Origin: Scybalenecus merdavium
Lineage (GTDB): Bacteria; Bacillota; Clostridia; Oscillospirales; Acutalibacteraceae
Assembly (NCBI GenBank): GCA_018714405.1
Contig: DVNM01000045.1
Coordinates: 1 to 64,000, forward strand
Length of the DNA: 64,000 nucleotides
Reading direction: 5' to 3'
A program made the translations under genes and the position numbers. Of this stretch, positions 32,021-40,072 are shown piece by piece. Numbering within the stretch: position 1 is the stretch's first letter; each line of letters starts with the position of its first letter. Under the pieces are notes generated by a model. That model saw nothing but the letters and a program-made list of their open reading frames with translations. It ran no database searches and was not told the origin of the DNA.

Positions 32021-33550
32021 TTATGCCTGCACGGTGCGGTCAAGCGTCCTGTACTGCAGCGCTTCGGCCACATGGCTAAGCTGAATGTCGTCGCTTTCTT
32101 CCAAATCGGCAATGGTGCGCGCAATGCGCAAAATTTTGTCGTAAGCCCGTGCACTCAGGGACAGCTTTTCAAACGCGTTTTTTAAAAGCTGTTCGGCGCC
32201 GCCGTCCAGGCGGCAGAATTCTTTGGTCATGGCGGGACTCATTTTGGCGTTGCAGCGAATGCCGGTGCCAGCAAAGCGTGCGTTCTGGCGTGCGCGCGCC
32301 GCATTTACCCGTTGCTTGATGGCGGCGCTCGTCTCTTCTTTTCGGCGCGAAGCCAGCTCGTCGTATGCGACCGGCGCTACGGCAATGTGCAGGTCTATGC
32401 GGTCCAGGATGGGGCCGGATATTTTTTCGCGGTAACGTTTTCTGGCCGCCGGTGAGCAGGTGCACGGCCGCGTGGGGTGGCCCAGGTAGCCGCACGGGCA
32501 TGGGTTCATGGCGGCAACCAGCAAAATGTCGGCCGGGTAACTGACGGTGCCGGCTGTGCGGGTCAGCGTAACGCGCCCGTCTTCCAGCGGCTGGCGCAGC
32601 GCCTCTTTGGCGCGCCGGTCAAACTCCGGAAATTCGTCTAAAAACAAAATGCCTTTATTGGCCAAACTTAATTCGCCGGGCGTCAGGCTGCTTCCGCCGC
32701 CGGTCAGCCCCTGGGCGGAGGTCGTGTGGTGCGGTGCGCGAAACGGCCTTGTCTCGATCAGGGCATGTGTGCGGTCCAGCCGGCCGGCAATGGAGTAAAG
32801 CTTGGTGCATTCCATTTTCTCTGCAAAGGTCATGTCCGGCAAAATGGTCGGCAGCCGTTTGGCCAGCATGCTTTTGCCGCTGCCGGGCGGCCCGAACAAT
32901 ATGCAGTTGTGACCGCCTGCCGCCGCGATTTCCAGCGCACGCTTGGCGTCGGCTTGCCCTTTGACATCGGCAAAATCGAGCGGCGCCGGTGCTGCTGTAC
33001 CGGCGTCTGCGGGTTGCGGCTTTGCTTTTGCAAGGCGTGCCGTTTCGTTCAGGTGCGCACAGACTTCGGCGGCCGTTCTGGCCGGCAACACGTCAATGCC
33101 TTCCAAAATAGCGCCCTCTGCCTCGTTGGCTTTTGGAATGAACACGGTTTTGATCCCGCGCGCCTTGGCCTCGATCAGCATCGGCAGCACGCCGCGCACC
33201 GGGCGCAGGTCGCCGTCGAGCGACAGCTCGCCTAAAAACGCTGTGTCCTGCAGCTTTTCTTTTTTCAGGCCGCCGCCGGCCGCGATCAGCGCAATAAATA
33301 CCGGCAGGTCGTAGACAGCGCCCTCTTTTTTGATGTCTGCCGGGGCAATGTTTACGGTAATGCGCGCCGTTGGGTAGTGGAAGCCGCCGTTTTTCATGGC
33401 AGAGCGCACGCGCTCGCGGCTCTCTTTGACCGCGGCATCCGGCAGCCCTACCAGGTCAAACCGCGGCAGGCCGGAACTGATATCGGCCTCCACTTCGACC
33501 GGGAATGTTTCAAATCCGAATATACCCATGCTTTTTACTTTTGCATACAT
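32021..33550 (-). CDS. yifB: YifB/ComM-family Mg-chelatase-like AAA+ ATPase
   Basis: A hexameric AAA+ protein. In Haemophilus and Vibrio ComM is a branch-migration helicase in natural transformation. The 509-residue protein has the N-terminal ChlI-like domain (GFETFPVEVEADISSGLPRFDLVGLPD), Walker A in LFGPPGSGKSMLAKRL, the Walker B stretch GILFLDEFPEF, sensor AAMNPCPCGYLGHP and a C-terminal helical Mg-chelatase domain. ATG 33550 follows AGGTG, and GTG 33559 is less likely. It shares an overlapping divergent promoter zone with pgcA. Confidence 0.94.
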   Translation of the reverse strand: MYAKVKSMGIFGFETFPVEVEADISSGLPRFDLVGLPDAAVKESRERVRSAMKNGGFHYPTARITVNIAPADIKKEGAVYDLPVFIALIAAGGGLKKEKLQDTAFLGELSLDGDLRPVRGVLPMLIEAKARGIKTVFIPKANEAEGAILEGIDVLPARTAAEVCAHLNETARLAKAKPQPADAGTAAPAPLDFADVKGQADAKRALEIAAAGGHNCILFGPPGSGKSMLAKRLPTILPDMTFAEKMECTKLYSIAGRLDRTHALIETRPFRAPHHTTSAQGLTGGGSSLTPGELSLANKGILFLDEFPEFDRRAKEALRQPLEDGRVTLTRTAGTVSYPADILLVAAMNPCPCGYLGHPTRPCTCSPAARKRYREKISGPILDRIDLHIAVAPVAYDELASRRKEETSAAIKQRVNAARARQNARFAGTGIRCNAKMSPAMTKEFCRLDGGAEQLLKNAFEKLSLSARAYDKILRIARTIADLEESDDIQLSHVAEALQYRTLDRTVQA

Positions 33551-33567
33551 TTTTTTCACCTAGGTGT

Positions 33568-33618
33568 ATTATACTAAATTCTGTAATTGTTGACAACCGT
33601 CTTTAATAAGATTAAAAT
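33568..33618. promoter_or_regulatory. Divergent overlapping promoters of yifB and pgcA
   Basis: Plus strand: TTGACA (33590-33595), 17 bases, TAAAAT (33613-33618). Minus strand: TTGTCA (33596-33591), 17 bases, TATAAT (33573-33568). The two -35 hexamers share bases 33591-33595, so the promoters cannot both be occupied at once. Confidence 0.7.
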
Positions 33619-33668
33619 GTAAGCGGAAAGTTTTTGCATGCATGCATTAAATGTACAGGAGTGGTCAT

Positions 33669-35384
33669 ATGAAAGAAAAAGAACTTTACGAGCTCTGGAA
33701 GCAAAACGCCGTGCTCGACCCCGATTTGATCGAGGAACTGAATGCTGTTTCGGACGAGGACGAGATCGTTGACCGTTTTTACACCGAACTGGAATTCGGA
33801 ACAGCCGGCCTGCGCGGGGTGATCGGCGCCGGCACGAACCGCATGAACGTATATACGGTCGGCCGCGCCACACAGGGGCTTGCGCAATACCTGCTGCAAA
33901 AAAAGGCCGCGCCGTCCGTGGCCATTGCTTATGATTCGCGTATCAAAAGCGAAACGTTTGCCGAATTTGCCGCCCGCGTTTTGGCGGCGAACGGCGTAAA
34001 GGTCTATTTGTTTGAGGAACTGGTGCCCACGCCGGTGCTCAGTTTCGCGGTGCGCCGGCTCGGCACCGACAGCGGCATCATCATTACGGCGTCGCACAAT
34101 CCGGCCAAGTATAACGGCTACAAGTGTTACAATCCGAACGGTTACCAGATGACCGATGCAGAGGCGCTGGAAACCTATGGCTATATTCAGCAAGTCGACT
34201 ATTTCACCGGCATTCAAACTTGTGATTTTGACGCGGCGGTCGCCGACGGGCGTATCGTTATGGTCGGTCAGGAACTGGTAAACGCGTTTTTGGATGCGGT
34301 CGAGACACAGCGTGTGCACCCGGATGTTTGCGAAAAATCGGGTTTGCATGTGATCTATACACCTTTAAACGGCACGGGCAACAAGCCGGTGCGTGCCATT
34401 CTTTCGCGCATCGGCGTGCAGCACTGTGACGTTGTGAAAACGCAGGAGCTGCCGGACGGCAACTTCCCGACCTGTCCGTATCCGAACCCCGAGATCCGCC
34501 AGGCGTTTGAGCAGGCGCTGCTGATGGCCAAGGATTCTCCGGCCGATCTGCTTTTGGCAACGGATCCGGACTGTGACCGCGTCGGCATTGCCGTGCGCGA
34601 TGAAAACGGCGAATACCGGCTGATGAGCGGCAACCAGGTCGGCGTGCTGCTGCTCAATTACCTGCTTTCGCAGAAGAAGGCAAACGGCACATTGCCTGCC
34701 CAGCCTGTTGCGGTCAAATCGTTCGTCTCGACCGACCTGGCCGAAAAAATCGCTGAAAAATATAATTGCGGTTTTAAGAATTTGCTGACCGGCTTTAAGT
34801 ATATCGGAGAACTGATCACAAACCTTGAAAAAGACGGCCGTGCCGGTGATTTCATCCTTGGCTTTGAAGAAAGCTACGGCTATCTGGCCGGTACGCATGC
34901 GCGCGATAAAGACGCGGTCGTTGCCTCTATGCTGATCTGCGAGATGGCGGCGTTTTATAAGCTGCAGGGGCAGACGCTGCTCGATGTGATGCACGATATT
35001 TACGAGACGTTTGGCTATTACGTCAACCAGGTCGCGAATTACGCGTTTGAGGGCGCGGCCGGCATGGAAAAAATGCACCAGATCATGGATACGCTGCGCA
35101 GCCATGCGCCTAAAGCATTTGCCGGGCATCCTGTCCTGGCTGTTTCAGACTACGAAAGCAGTGTCTGCACTTCGCTTGCCGATGGCACCAAAACGCCGAT
35201 CGACCTGCCGAAATCCAACGTGCTGGCCTATAAGCTGGAGGGCGGCGCCGGCGTGATCGTTCGCCCCAGCGGTACGGAGCCGAAGATCAAGACGTATGTC
35301 ACAGCCGTTGGCACCGATATGGCGTCTGCCCAGGCAGCTGCCGATGCGCTTACGGCCAGCGCGGCAAAATATATGGAGGCTTAA
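33669..35384 (+). CDS. pgcA: Phosphoglucomutase/phosphomannomutase
   Basis: Interconverts glucose-1- and glucose-6-phosphate (or the mannose forms), supplying UDP-glucose for wall and lipid glycosylation. The 571-residue alpha-D-phosphohexomutase has the catalytic serine in ITASHNPAKYNG (S142), the metal loop TDPDCDRVG, the sugar-specificity loop GFEESYGYL and the phosphate-binding RPSGTEPKIK. ATG 33669 follows AGGAG. A very small membrane peptide gene follows five bases after the stop. Confidence 0.95.
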   Translation: MKEKELYELWKQNAVLDPDLIEELNAVSDEDEIVDRFYTELEFGTAGLRGVIGAGTNRMNVYTVGRATQGLAQYLLQKKAAPSVAIAYDSRIKSETFAEFAARVLAANGVKVYLFEELVPTPVLSFAVRRLGTDSGIIITASHNPAKYNGYKCYNPNGYQMTDAEALETYGYIQQVDYFTGIQTCDFDAAVADGRIVMVGQELVNAFLDAVETQRVHPDVCEKSGLHVIYTPLNGTGNKPVRAILSRIGVQHCDVVKTQELPDGNFPTCPYPNPEIRQAFEQALLMAKDSPADLLLATDPDCDRVGIAVRDENGEYRLMSGNQVGVLLLNYLLSQKKANGTLPAQPVAVKSFVSTDLAEKIAEKYNCGFKNLLTGFKYIGELITNLEKDGRAGDFILGFEESYGYLAGTHARDKDAVVASMLICEMAAFYKLQGQTLLDVMHDIYETFGYYVNQVANYAFEGAAGMEKMHQIMDTLRSHAPKAFAGHPVLAVSDYESSVCTSLADGTKTPIDLPKSNVLAYKLEGGAGVIVRPSGTEPKIKTYVTAVGTDMASAQAAADALTASAAKYMEA

Positions 35385-35389
35385 GCAGT

Positions 35390-35485
35390 ATGAACCGGAA
35401 GTTTGCGAAAATCGTTGCCATCGTCCTTGCCGTGCTGATGGCCGGCAGCGCCGTTACGGCCGGTTTGGTCGTTTTTCTGCAGTGA
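35390..35485 (+). CDS. Tiny single-pass membrane peptide (31 residues)
   Basis: A reading frame of 31 codons starting MNRKFAKIVAIVLAVLMAG, then an alanine/valine-rich end finishing VVFLQ. It has a basic N-terminus, one hydrophobic helix and a very short tail. GGAGG lies 11 bases before the ATG, within the end of pgcA, and a strong terminator follows, so translation is plausible. Its shape recalls small Firmicute membrane peptides such as Prli42/DUF4044-type proteins, but similarity is too slight to assign a role. Confidence 0.6.
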   Translation: MNRKFAKIVAIVLAVLMAGSAVTAGLVVFLQ

Positions 35486-35498
35486 CGATATAGAAACT

Positions 35499-35535
35499 AA
35501 AAAACGCACAGCTTACATGGGGCTGTGCGTTTTTT
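35499..35535 (+). terminator. Terminator of pgcA and the small peptide gene
   Basis: A 14-bp perfect stem, AAAAAACGCACAGC with its complement, and a terminal T-run. Confidence 0.9.
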
Positions 35536-35540
35536 GCTGC

Positions 35541-35570
35541 AAAAAACGGCGCCTGCTTTTGCAGACGCCG
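35541..35570 (-). terminator. Terminator of the ABC-2 permease gene
   Basis: On the minus strand a 10-bp stem with one mismatch (CGGCGTCTGC / GCAGGCGCCG) and a four-base loop, followed by six T residues. Confidence 0.8.
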
Positions 35571-35608
35571 CGGTGTGCGAAAAGAATTCTATTTTGCAGC
35601 TGCCAAAA

Positions 35609-36460
35609 TCAAAGGTGGTAAACAATGTCGTCGCTCTTCCAGTTGAAGATCAGCATGCCGATGAAAAGCACCAGAACCGAAAAGGCAAGCGAATAGGCAA
35701 TCATGTACCAGCTTAAAATGGAGTTCGGCCCGTACAGCACGCATTGCCGAAACAGCTCAATAATGGAATACAGCGGATTCAGCTTGATCAGTACGACCAT
35801 CCATTCTGTTTTGATCGTTTTAAGCGAATAGAGGATCGGCACGGTGTAGAACATCAGGCTCATGGCAACATTAAAAATGTATTCGATGTCGCGGAAATAC
35901 ACCTGCATGATCGAAAGGATCAGCCCCACGCCGATCGAAAGGATCAGGCAGATGAGGATGGGGATCCAAAACAGCAGCACTTTCCATGTAAGGTCGATCG
36001 CATGGCCGTTGCTGATGCCGGTGATCTTGAAGAACGCCATGATGCATGCCAGGCAAAGCAATGAAATGGAAAAGGTTACAAAATTGGATAAAATGCCGGA
36101 AACGGGGTACATGTATTTCGGCACATAAACTTTTTTGATAATGGACTGATTGGCACGAAAGCTCATCATGGCTTTTTTGGTGGAGTCCCTGAAAAAGCTA
36201 AACACCATTCGGCCGGTAAAAAGGTATACCGGGTAACAGATCACTTCTGCATTGTCCCGGTTAAAAATGCCGTTGAACACAACGGAAAGCACGATCATGT
36301 TGAGCAGCGGTTCCAGAAAACTCCAGAAAATGCCCAGCCAGGAATTGCGGTATTTTAGTTTAACGTTTTTGGCAACCAATTCGTTCAACAGGTTCCTGTA
36401 ACGTTTGAACATCTTTATATCGTGCCGTGCTTCTTTTTTCGCATTGGCAATAGAGCTCAT
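35609..36460 (-). CDS. ABC-2 type polysaccharide/teichoic-acid export permease
   Basis: A 283-residue inner-membrane permease with six predicted helices. It has the family N-terminus RNLLNELVAKNVKLKYRNSWLGIFWSFLEPL (amphipathic helix then TM1) and the ending NPLYSIIELFRQCVLYG, as in TagG/Wzm/KpsM. It should export a lipid-linked glycan together with an ATPase. No ATP-binding partner gene is adjacent, which is unusual because the pair normally forms an operon. ATG 36460 has AGAAGG ten bases upstream. Its own promoter lies about 100 bases upstream. Confidence 0.88.
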   Translation of the reverse strand: MSSIANAKKEARHDIKMFKRYRNLLNELVAKNVKLKYRNSWLGIFWSFLEPLLNMIVLSVVFNGIFNRDNAEVICYPVYLFTGRMVFSFFRDSTKKAMMSFRANQSIIKKVYVPKYMYPVSGILSNFVTFSISLLCLACIMAFFKITGISNGHAIDLTWKVLLFWIPILICLILSIGVGLILSIMQVYFRDIEYIFNVAMSLMFYTVPILYSLKTIKTEWMVVLIKLNPLYSIIELFRQCVLYGPNSILSWYMIAYSLAFSVLVLFIGMLIFNWKSDDIVYHL

Positions 36461-36560
36461 GAAAAATAAACCTTCTTTGTCATAAACGTGGCAAATAAAC
36501 GTCTTTTTACTGCTTGTTGTTGGAAGAATATAGAAAACCACTAGATAGAATAACAGAATG

Positions 36561-36589
36561 ATTATAGCATGTCAATCGTAATTTTTCAA
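36561..36589 (-). promoter_or_regulatory. Predicted promoter of the ABC-2 permease
   Basis: On the minus strand TTGAAA, 17 bases, TATAAT. A second overlapping set, TTGACA-17-TATTCT, begins 12 bases inside it. The stretch 36590-36758 shows no further feature. Confidence 0.6.
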
Positions 36590-36758
36590 GCAAAGCCTCA
36601 AAATTTCGGGCGGATTCGCGCCTTTTTGGTGTGATTTTGTGCAGTTTTGCCTCAGCTCCGGCGGCCAAAACGCAAAGATGCGTCTACTGTGTAGTTTGTG
36701 CACCGCAGCGGGCGTGTGCGCAAAGAAGTATTTTCCTGCCCTGTTTTGCAGAACCGAT

Positions 36759-37271
36759 TTATTCGCTGCAGGCTGGTTCGGCTTTAAAAACGGCTTTGTA
36801 GACGGCCGCGGCCACTTCTTCTGCCGGGCGGTCGGCATTTACCGTCAGGCCGGCGGCTTTTTCGTAAAGCGCCCGGCGGCTGTCGTAAAGCGCTTTGGCG
36901 TTTTCTTTGTTTTTGAAAAGCGGCCGCGACGATGCGTCCGGTATGCGCCGGCAGATCACGTCAAACGACGCGTCCAAAAACACGATCACGCACTTTTCGG
37001 CAAATGCCTTGCAGTTTCGGGCGTAGGTCAGCGTGCCGCCGCCGGCCGCGATCACAGCGCCGTTCAGGTCGGCAAGCGCGCAGCACACCTCGTGCTCTTT
37101 GTCGCGAAAAAAAGCTTCGCCTTTTCTATCGAAAATTTGGCGCACGCTTTGGCCGCACGCCTTTTCCACGCAGTCGTCCGTGTCAAAAAACGGCAAGCGG
37201 CAAAGGCTGCTCAGCGCCCGGCCGACCGTTGTTTTGCCGCTGCCCATAAAACCGCATAGAACAATGTTCAT
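36759..37271 (-). CDS. aroK: Shikimate kinase
   Basis: Phosphorylates shikimate in aromatic amino-acid synthesis. The 170-residue protein has the P-loop GFMGSGKTTVGRAL (residues 7-20), the shikimate-binding FFDTDDCVEKACG and EAFFRDKEHEV, AAGGGTL, and the lid arginines in RRIPDASSRPLF. It overlaps the aroE stop by four bases, so the two are co-translated. The usual neighbours aroA, aroB and aroC are not here. Confidence 0.94.
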   Translation of the reverse strand: MNIVLCGFMGSGKTTVGRALSSLCRLPFFDTDDCVEKACGQSVRQIFDRKGEAFFRDKEHEVCCALADLNGAVIAAGGGTLTYARNCKAFAEKCVIVFLDASFDVICRRIPDASSRPLFKNKENAKALYDSRRALYEKAAGLTVNADRPAEEVAAAVYKAVFKAEPACSE

Positions 37272-38092
37272 TTCTTCTCCAGCTCTTTTCCGGCGGCGTC
37301 AACAGCCGCTAAAATGTCGTCACGCGTAAAAACGGTGCCGTTCCAAAGCGTTTCGGCGGCGGCGGCCTGTCCGGCCAGCATCGTCAGCCCGTTTGCCGTT
37401 TTGACGCCGGCGCTGTGCGCCGCAGCAAGCAGCTTTGTCTCCTGTGGGTTATAGATCATGTCAAAAACGCTGCCGGCGCGGCAGACCGTTTCTTCTGCCA
37501 GCGGGCATTCGTTTGTGTGCGGAAACATGCCGCACGGCGTTGCGTTTACGATCAGGTCATATGTGCCGCTTGCCGCATCCAGTGTACAGGTGTGCACCCT
37601 GGCGTTCAGCTTTTCTTTTATTTCAGCGGCCAGCGCTTCGGCCTTTTGTATTTTCCTTGCGGCGATCGTCAGGTCCGCGCCGGCCAGCACGGCTTCAATG
37701 GCCGCCATTCTGGCTGCGCCGCCTGCACCGCACAAAAGCACTTTCCCGCCCAGTTCCATGCCGGCCAGTTCCAGCCCTTTCAAAAATCCGAGCCAGTCGG
37801 TGTTGTCGCCGTAGAACCGACCGTTTTTTACGCTTACGGTGTTGACCGCGCCAAAGAGTTCGGCTTTTTCGCTTAAGCCGTCTAAATAGGGCAAAATGCG
37901 GATCTTGTGCGGGATCGTTACGTTGAACCCGTCCAGCCGCCGCAGTTCGTCTACGGCCTGCGGCAGATCCTGCGGTGCGGTCTCTTTTAGTATGTAGTCG
38001 CCGTCGGTGCCGGCGCGGCGCATCAGTGTTTGGTGGATCACAACACTCAGCGAATGGCCGAGCGGGAACCCGATCAGTGCAAAATGCTTCAT
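37268..38092 (-). CDS. aroE: Shikimate dehydrogenase
   Basis: NADP-dependent reduction of 3-dehydroshikimate to shikimate. The 274-residue protein has the start FALIGFPLGHSLSVVIHQ, the catalytic lysine in FNVTIPHKIRILPYLD, NTDWLGFLKGLE, the nucleotide loop LLCGAGGAARMA and the late NGLTMLAGQAA. ATG 38092 follows GAGGT, and longer in-frame readings run into the divergent acpP promoter. It is the first gene of aroE-aroK. Confidence 0.95.
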   Translation of the reverse strand: MKHFALIGFPLGHSLSVVIHQTLMRRAGTDGDYILKETAPQDLPQAVDELRRLDGFNVTIPHKIRILPYLDGLSEKAELFGAVNTVSVKNGRFYGDNTDWLGFLKGLELAGMELGGKVLLCGAGGAARMAAIEAVLAGADLTIAARKIQKAEALAAEIKEKLNARVHTCTLDAASGTYDLIVNATPCGMFPHTNECPLAEETVCRAGSVFDMIYNPQETKLLAAAHSAGVKTANGLTMLAGQAAAAETLWNGTVFTRDDILAAVDAAGKELEKK

Positions 38093-38118
38093 GGCATACC
38101 TCAAAATGAAAATAGATG

Positions 38119-38147
38119 TTGACATTTGTCTCAGGAATTTATAATAT
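38119..38147 (+). promoter_or_regulatory. Promoter of acpP
   Basis: TTGACA, 17 bases, TAATAT. An overlapping TATAAT gives a 15-base alternative. It is about 55 bases before the start codon. Confidence 0.6.
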
Positions 38148-38202
38148 GATAATAGCACACGAATATCGTTTTCACAACAATTATTTACATGGAGGGATTG
38201 TG

Positions 38203-38430
38203 ATGATATTTGAAAAAGTCAGAAAAATCCTGTCGGAGCAGCTTGGCGTAGACGAGGATTCCATTCAGGAAGACAGCCTTTTGGCCGAGGATCTGGGCGC
38301 CGACAGCCTGGATGCGATCGATATTGTGATGAGCGTGGAGGACGAATTCGGTCTGGAAGTGCCGGACGAAGTCGTTGAGTCCATGAGCACGGTTTCTGAC
38401 ATCGTCAAGTTCATCGAAGATAATAAATAA
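38203..38430 (+). CDS. acpP: Acyl carrier protein
   Basis: Carries growing acyl chains on a 4'-phosphopantetheine arm in fatty-acid synthesis. The 75-residue acidic helical protein has the attachment motif DLGADSLDAID with the modified serine at S35, and the helix III ending TVSDIVKFIEDNK. ATG 38203 follows GGAGGG; a GTG directly before it is in frame. It is not in a fab cluster here, standing alone between aroE and glpK with its own promoter. Confidence 0.95.
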   Translation: MIFEKVRKILSEQLGVDEDSIQEDSLLAEDLGADSLDAIDIVMSVEDEFGLEVPDEVVESMSTVSDIVKFIEDNK

Positions 38431-38445
38431 ACGTCTGCGTTATTC

Positions 38446-38502
38446 CGGCGCGGCGGCGCTTTGTACGGCAAAACCGCTACGGGCGTTTGGCCGCGCCGTT
38501 TT
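38446..38502 (+). terminator. Possible terminator between acpP and glpK
   Basis: A 9-bp GC stem (CGGCGCGGC with its complement) encloses a 35-base loop that has a small inner hairpin, and TTTT follows. The loop is long, so strength is uncertain. Confidence 0.5.
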
Positions 38503-38528
38503 CACGCAGCGTATCAGGGGGAAACGTG

Positions 38529-40034
38529 ATGAAAAAAAAGAAATACGTTCTGGCACTTGACCAGGGCACGACCAGCTCCAGGGCTATTATTTTCGACGAA
38601 CAAGGCGAAATCGTAGCCAAAGCGCAAAATGAATTTACACAGTATTATCCAAGCGACGGCTGGGTGGAGCACGATCCGAACGAAATTTTGCTTTCGCAGA
38701 TCGGCGCTATTCTCGGTGTGCTGCGCAAAAATTCGGTCGACGCGGCAGACATTGCGGCACTCGGCATCACCAATCAGCGCGAGACGACCGTCGTCTGGGA
38801 CAAAAAGACCGGCAAGCCGGTTTACAATGCCATCGTCTGGCAGTGCCGCCGCACAGCGCCCATTTGCGAGGAGCTGGAAGCGCGCGGTCTTGGCGATTAT
38901 ATCAAGGAAAAGACCGGCCTTCTGATCGACGCGTATTTCAGCGGCACCAAGATTAAGTGGATCCTCGACAATGTGGAGGGCGCGCGTGCGCGTGCAGAGC
39001 GCGGCGAGCTGCTGTTTGGCACCATCGACACCTGGCTGATCTGGAATCTGACTGACGGCAAGGTGCATGTGACCGATTATTCAAACGCCTGCCGCACCAT
39101 GCTTTTTGACATCGACAACCTCTGCTGGGACGAAACGCTCTGCAAAGAGCTCGGCATTCCGATGTGCATGCTGCCGGAGGTCAAGCCGTCCAGCTGTGTC
39201 TACGGCCATATGGCGAAAATCACCGGCATTGAGGACATTGCCGGCGTGCCGATCGCGGGTGCATGCGGCGACCAGCCGAGCGCGCTGTTCGGGCAGGGCT
39301 GTTTTGAAACGGGCCAGGCCAAAAATACATACGGTACCGGCTGTTTTCTTTTGATGAATACCGGTGAAAAACGCATCAGCTCCCGTTCCAATCTGCTTTC
39401 GGGCGTTGCCTGGGGGCTGAACGGCAAGGTCACCTATGCGCTGGAAGGCTCTGCTTTCAACGCCGGTTCGGTCATCAAGTGGCTGCGCGACGAGCTGGGT
39501 ATTATCGAAAGCGCGCCGCAGTGCGACCGTTTTGCCGAAATGGTGGACGATGCGAACGGCCTTTACTTCGTGCCGGCGTTTACCGGCCTTGGTGCGCCGT
39601 ATTGGGACATGTATGCCCGCGGCACGATGATCGGCCTGACTCGCGGCACCAATAAGTACCACCTCTGCCGCGCCGTGCTCGACAGCATCGCGTTTCAGAT
39701 GACTGACCTTTTGGAGGCCATGAAAAACGACTCCAACATCGTTTTGAAAGATCTGCGCGTGGACGGCGGCGCTTCGGTGTCTGACATTTTGATGCAGATC
39801 CAGGCGGATGTGGCCGGTGTGCAGGTCAACCGCCCGAAAAATGCCGAGGCAACGGCGCTCGGCGCGGCCTATCTGGCCGGTCTTGCCGTCGGCGTGTGGA
39901 AAGACACGCAGGAGATCGAAAAGAACCGCCAGGTACAAAAGATTTTTGTGCCGGCTATGGAGATCACCAAGCGCAACCGCATGTATGATAACTGGAAGCG
40001 CGCTGTGGAGCGCAGCCGCAACTGGGAAAGGTAA
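38529..40034 (+). CDS. glpK: Glycerol kinase
   Basis: Phosphorylates glycerol to glycerol-3-phosphate. The 501-residue FGGY kinase has the start YVLALDQGTTSSRAIIFD, substrate residues in ITNQRETTVVWDK, the GACGDQPSALFGQGCF nucleotide region, the FGGY-type PAFTGLGAPYWD and the C-terminal NAEATALGAAYLAGLAVG. In Firmicutes a conserved histidine is phosphorylated by HPr-P. I did not locate it with confidence. ATG 38529 follows AGGGGG. No glpF or glpD is adjacent. A malic enzyme follows 38 bases later. Confidence 0.95.
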   Translation: MKKKKYVLALDQGTTSSRAIIFDEQGEIVAKAQNEFTQYYPSDGWVEHDPNEILLSQIGAILGVLRKNSVDAADIAALGITNQRETTVVWDKKTGKPVYNAIVWQCRRTAPICEELEARGLGDYIKEKTGLLIDAYFSGTKIKWILDNVEGARARAERGELLFGTIDTWLIWNLTDGKVHVTDYSNACRTMLFDIDNLCWDETLCKELGIPMCMLPEVKPSSCVYGHMAKITGIEDIAGVPIAGACGDQPSALFGQGCFETGQAKNTYGTGCFLLMNTGEKRISSRSNLLSGVAWGLNGKVTYALEGSAFNAGSVIKWLRDELGIIESAPQCDRFAEMVDDANGLYFVPAFTGLGAPYWDMYARGTMIGLTRGTNKYHLCRAVLDSIAFQMTDLLEAMKNDSNIVLKDLRVDGGASVSDILMQIQADVAGVQVNRPKNAEATALGAAYLAGLAVGVWKDTQEIEKNRQVQKIFVPAMEITKRNRMYDNWKRAVERSRNWER

Positions 40035-40072
40035 AATCGGAGAAGGAAATTTTAAAATAAAGAGGTAAAAAC

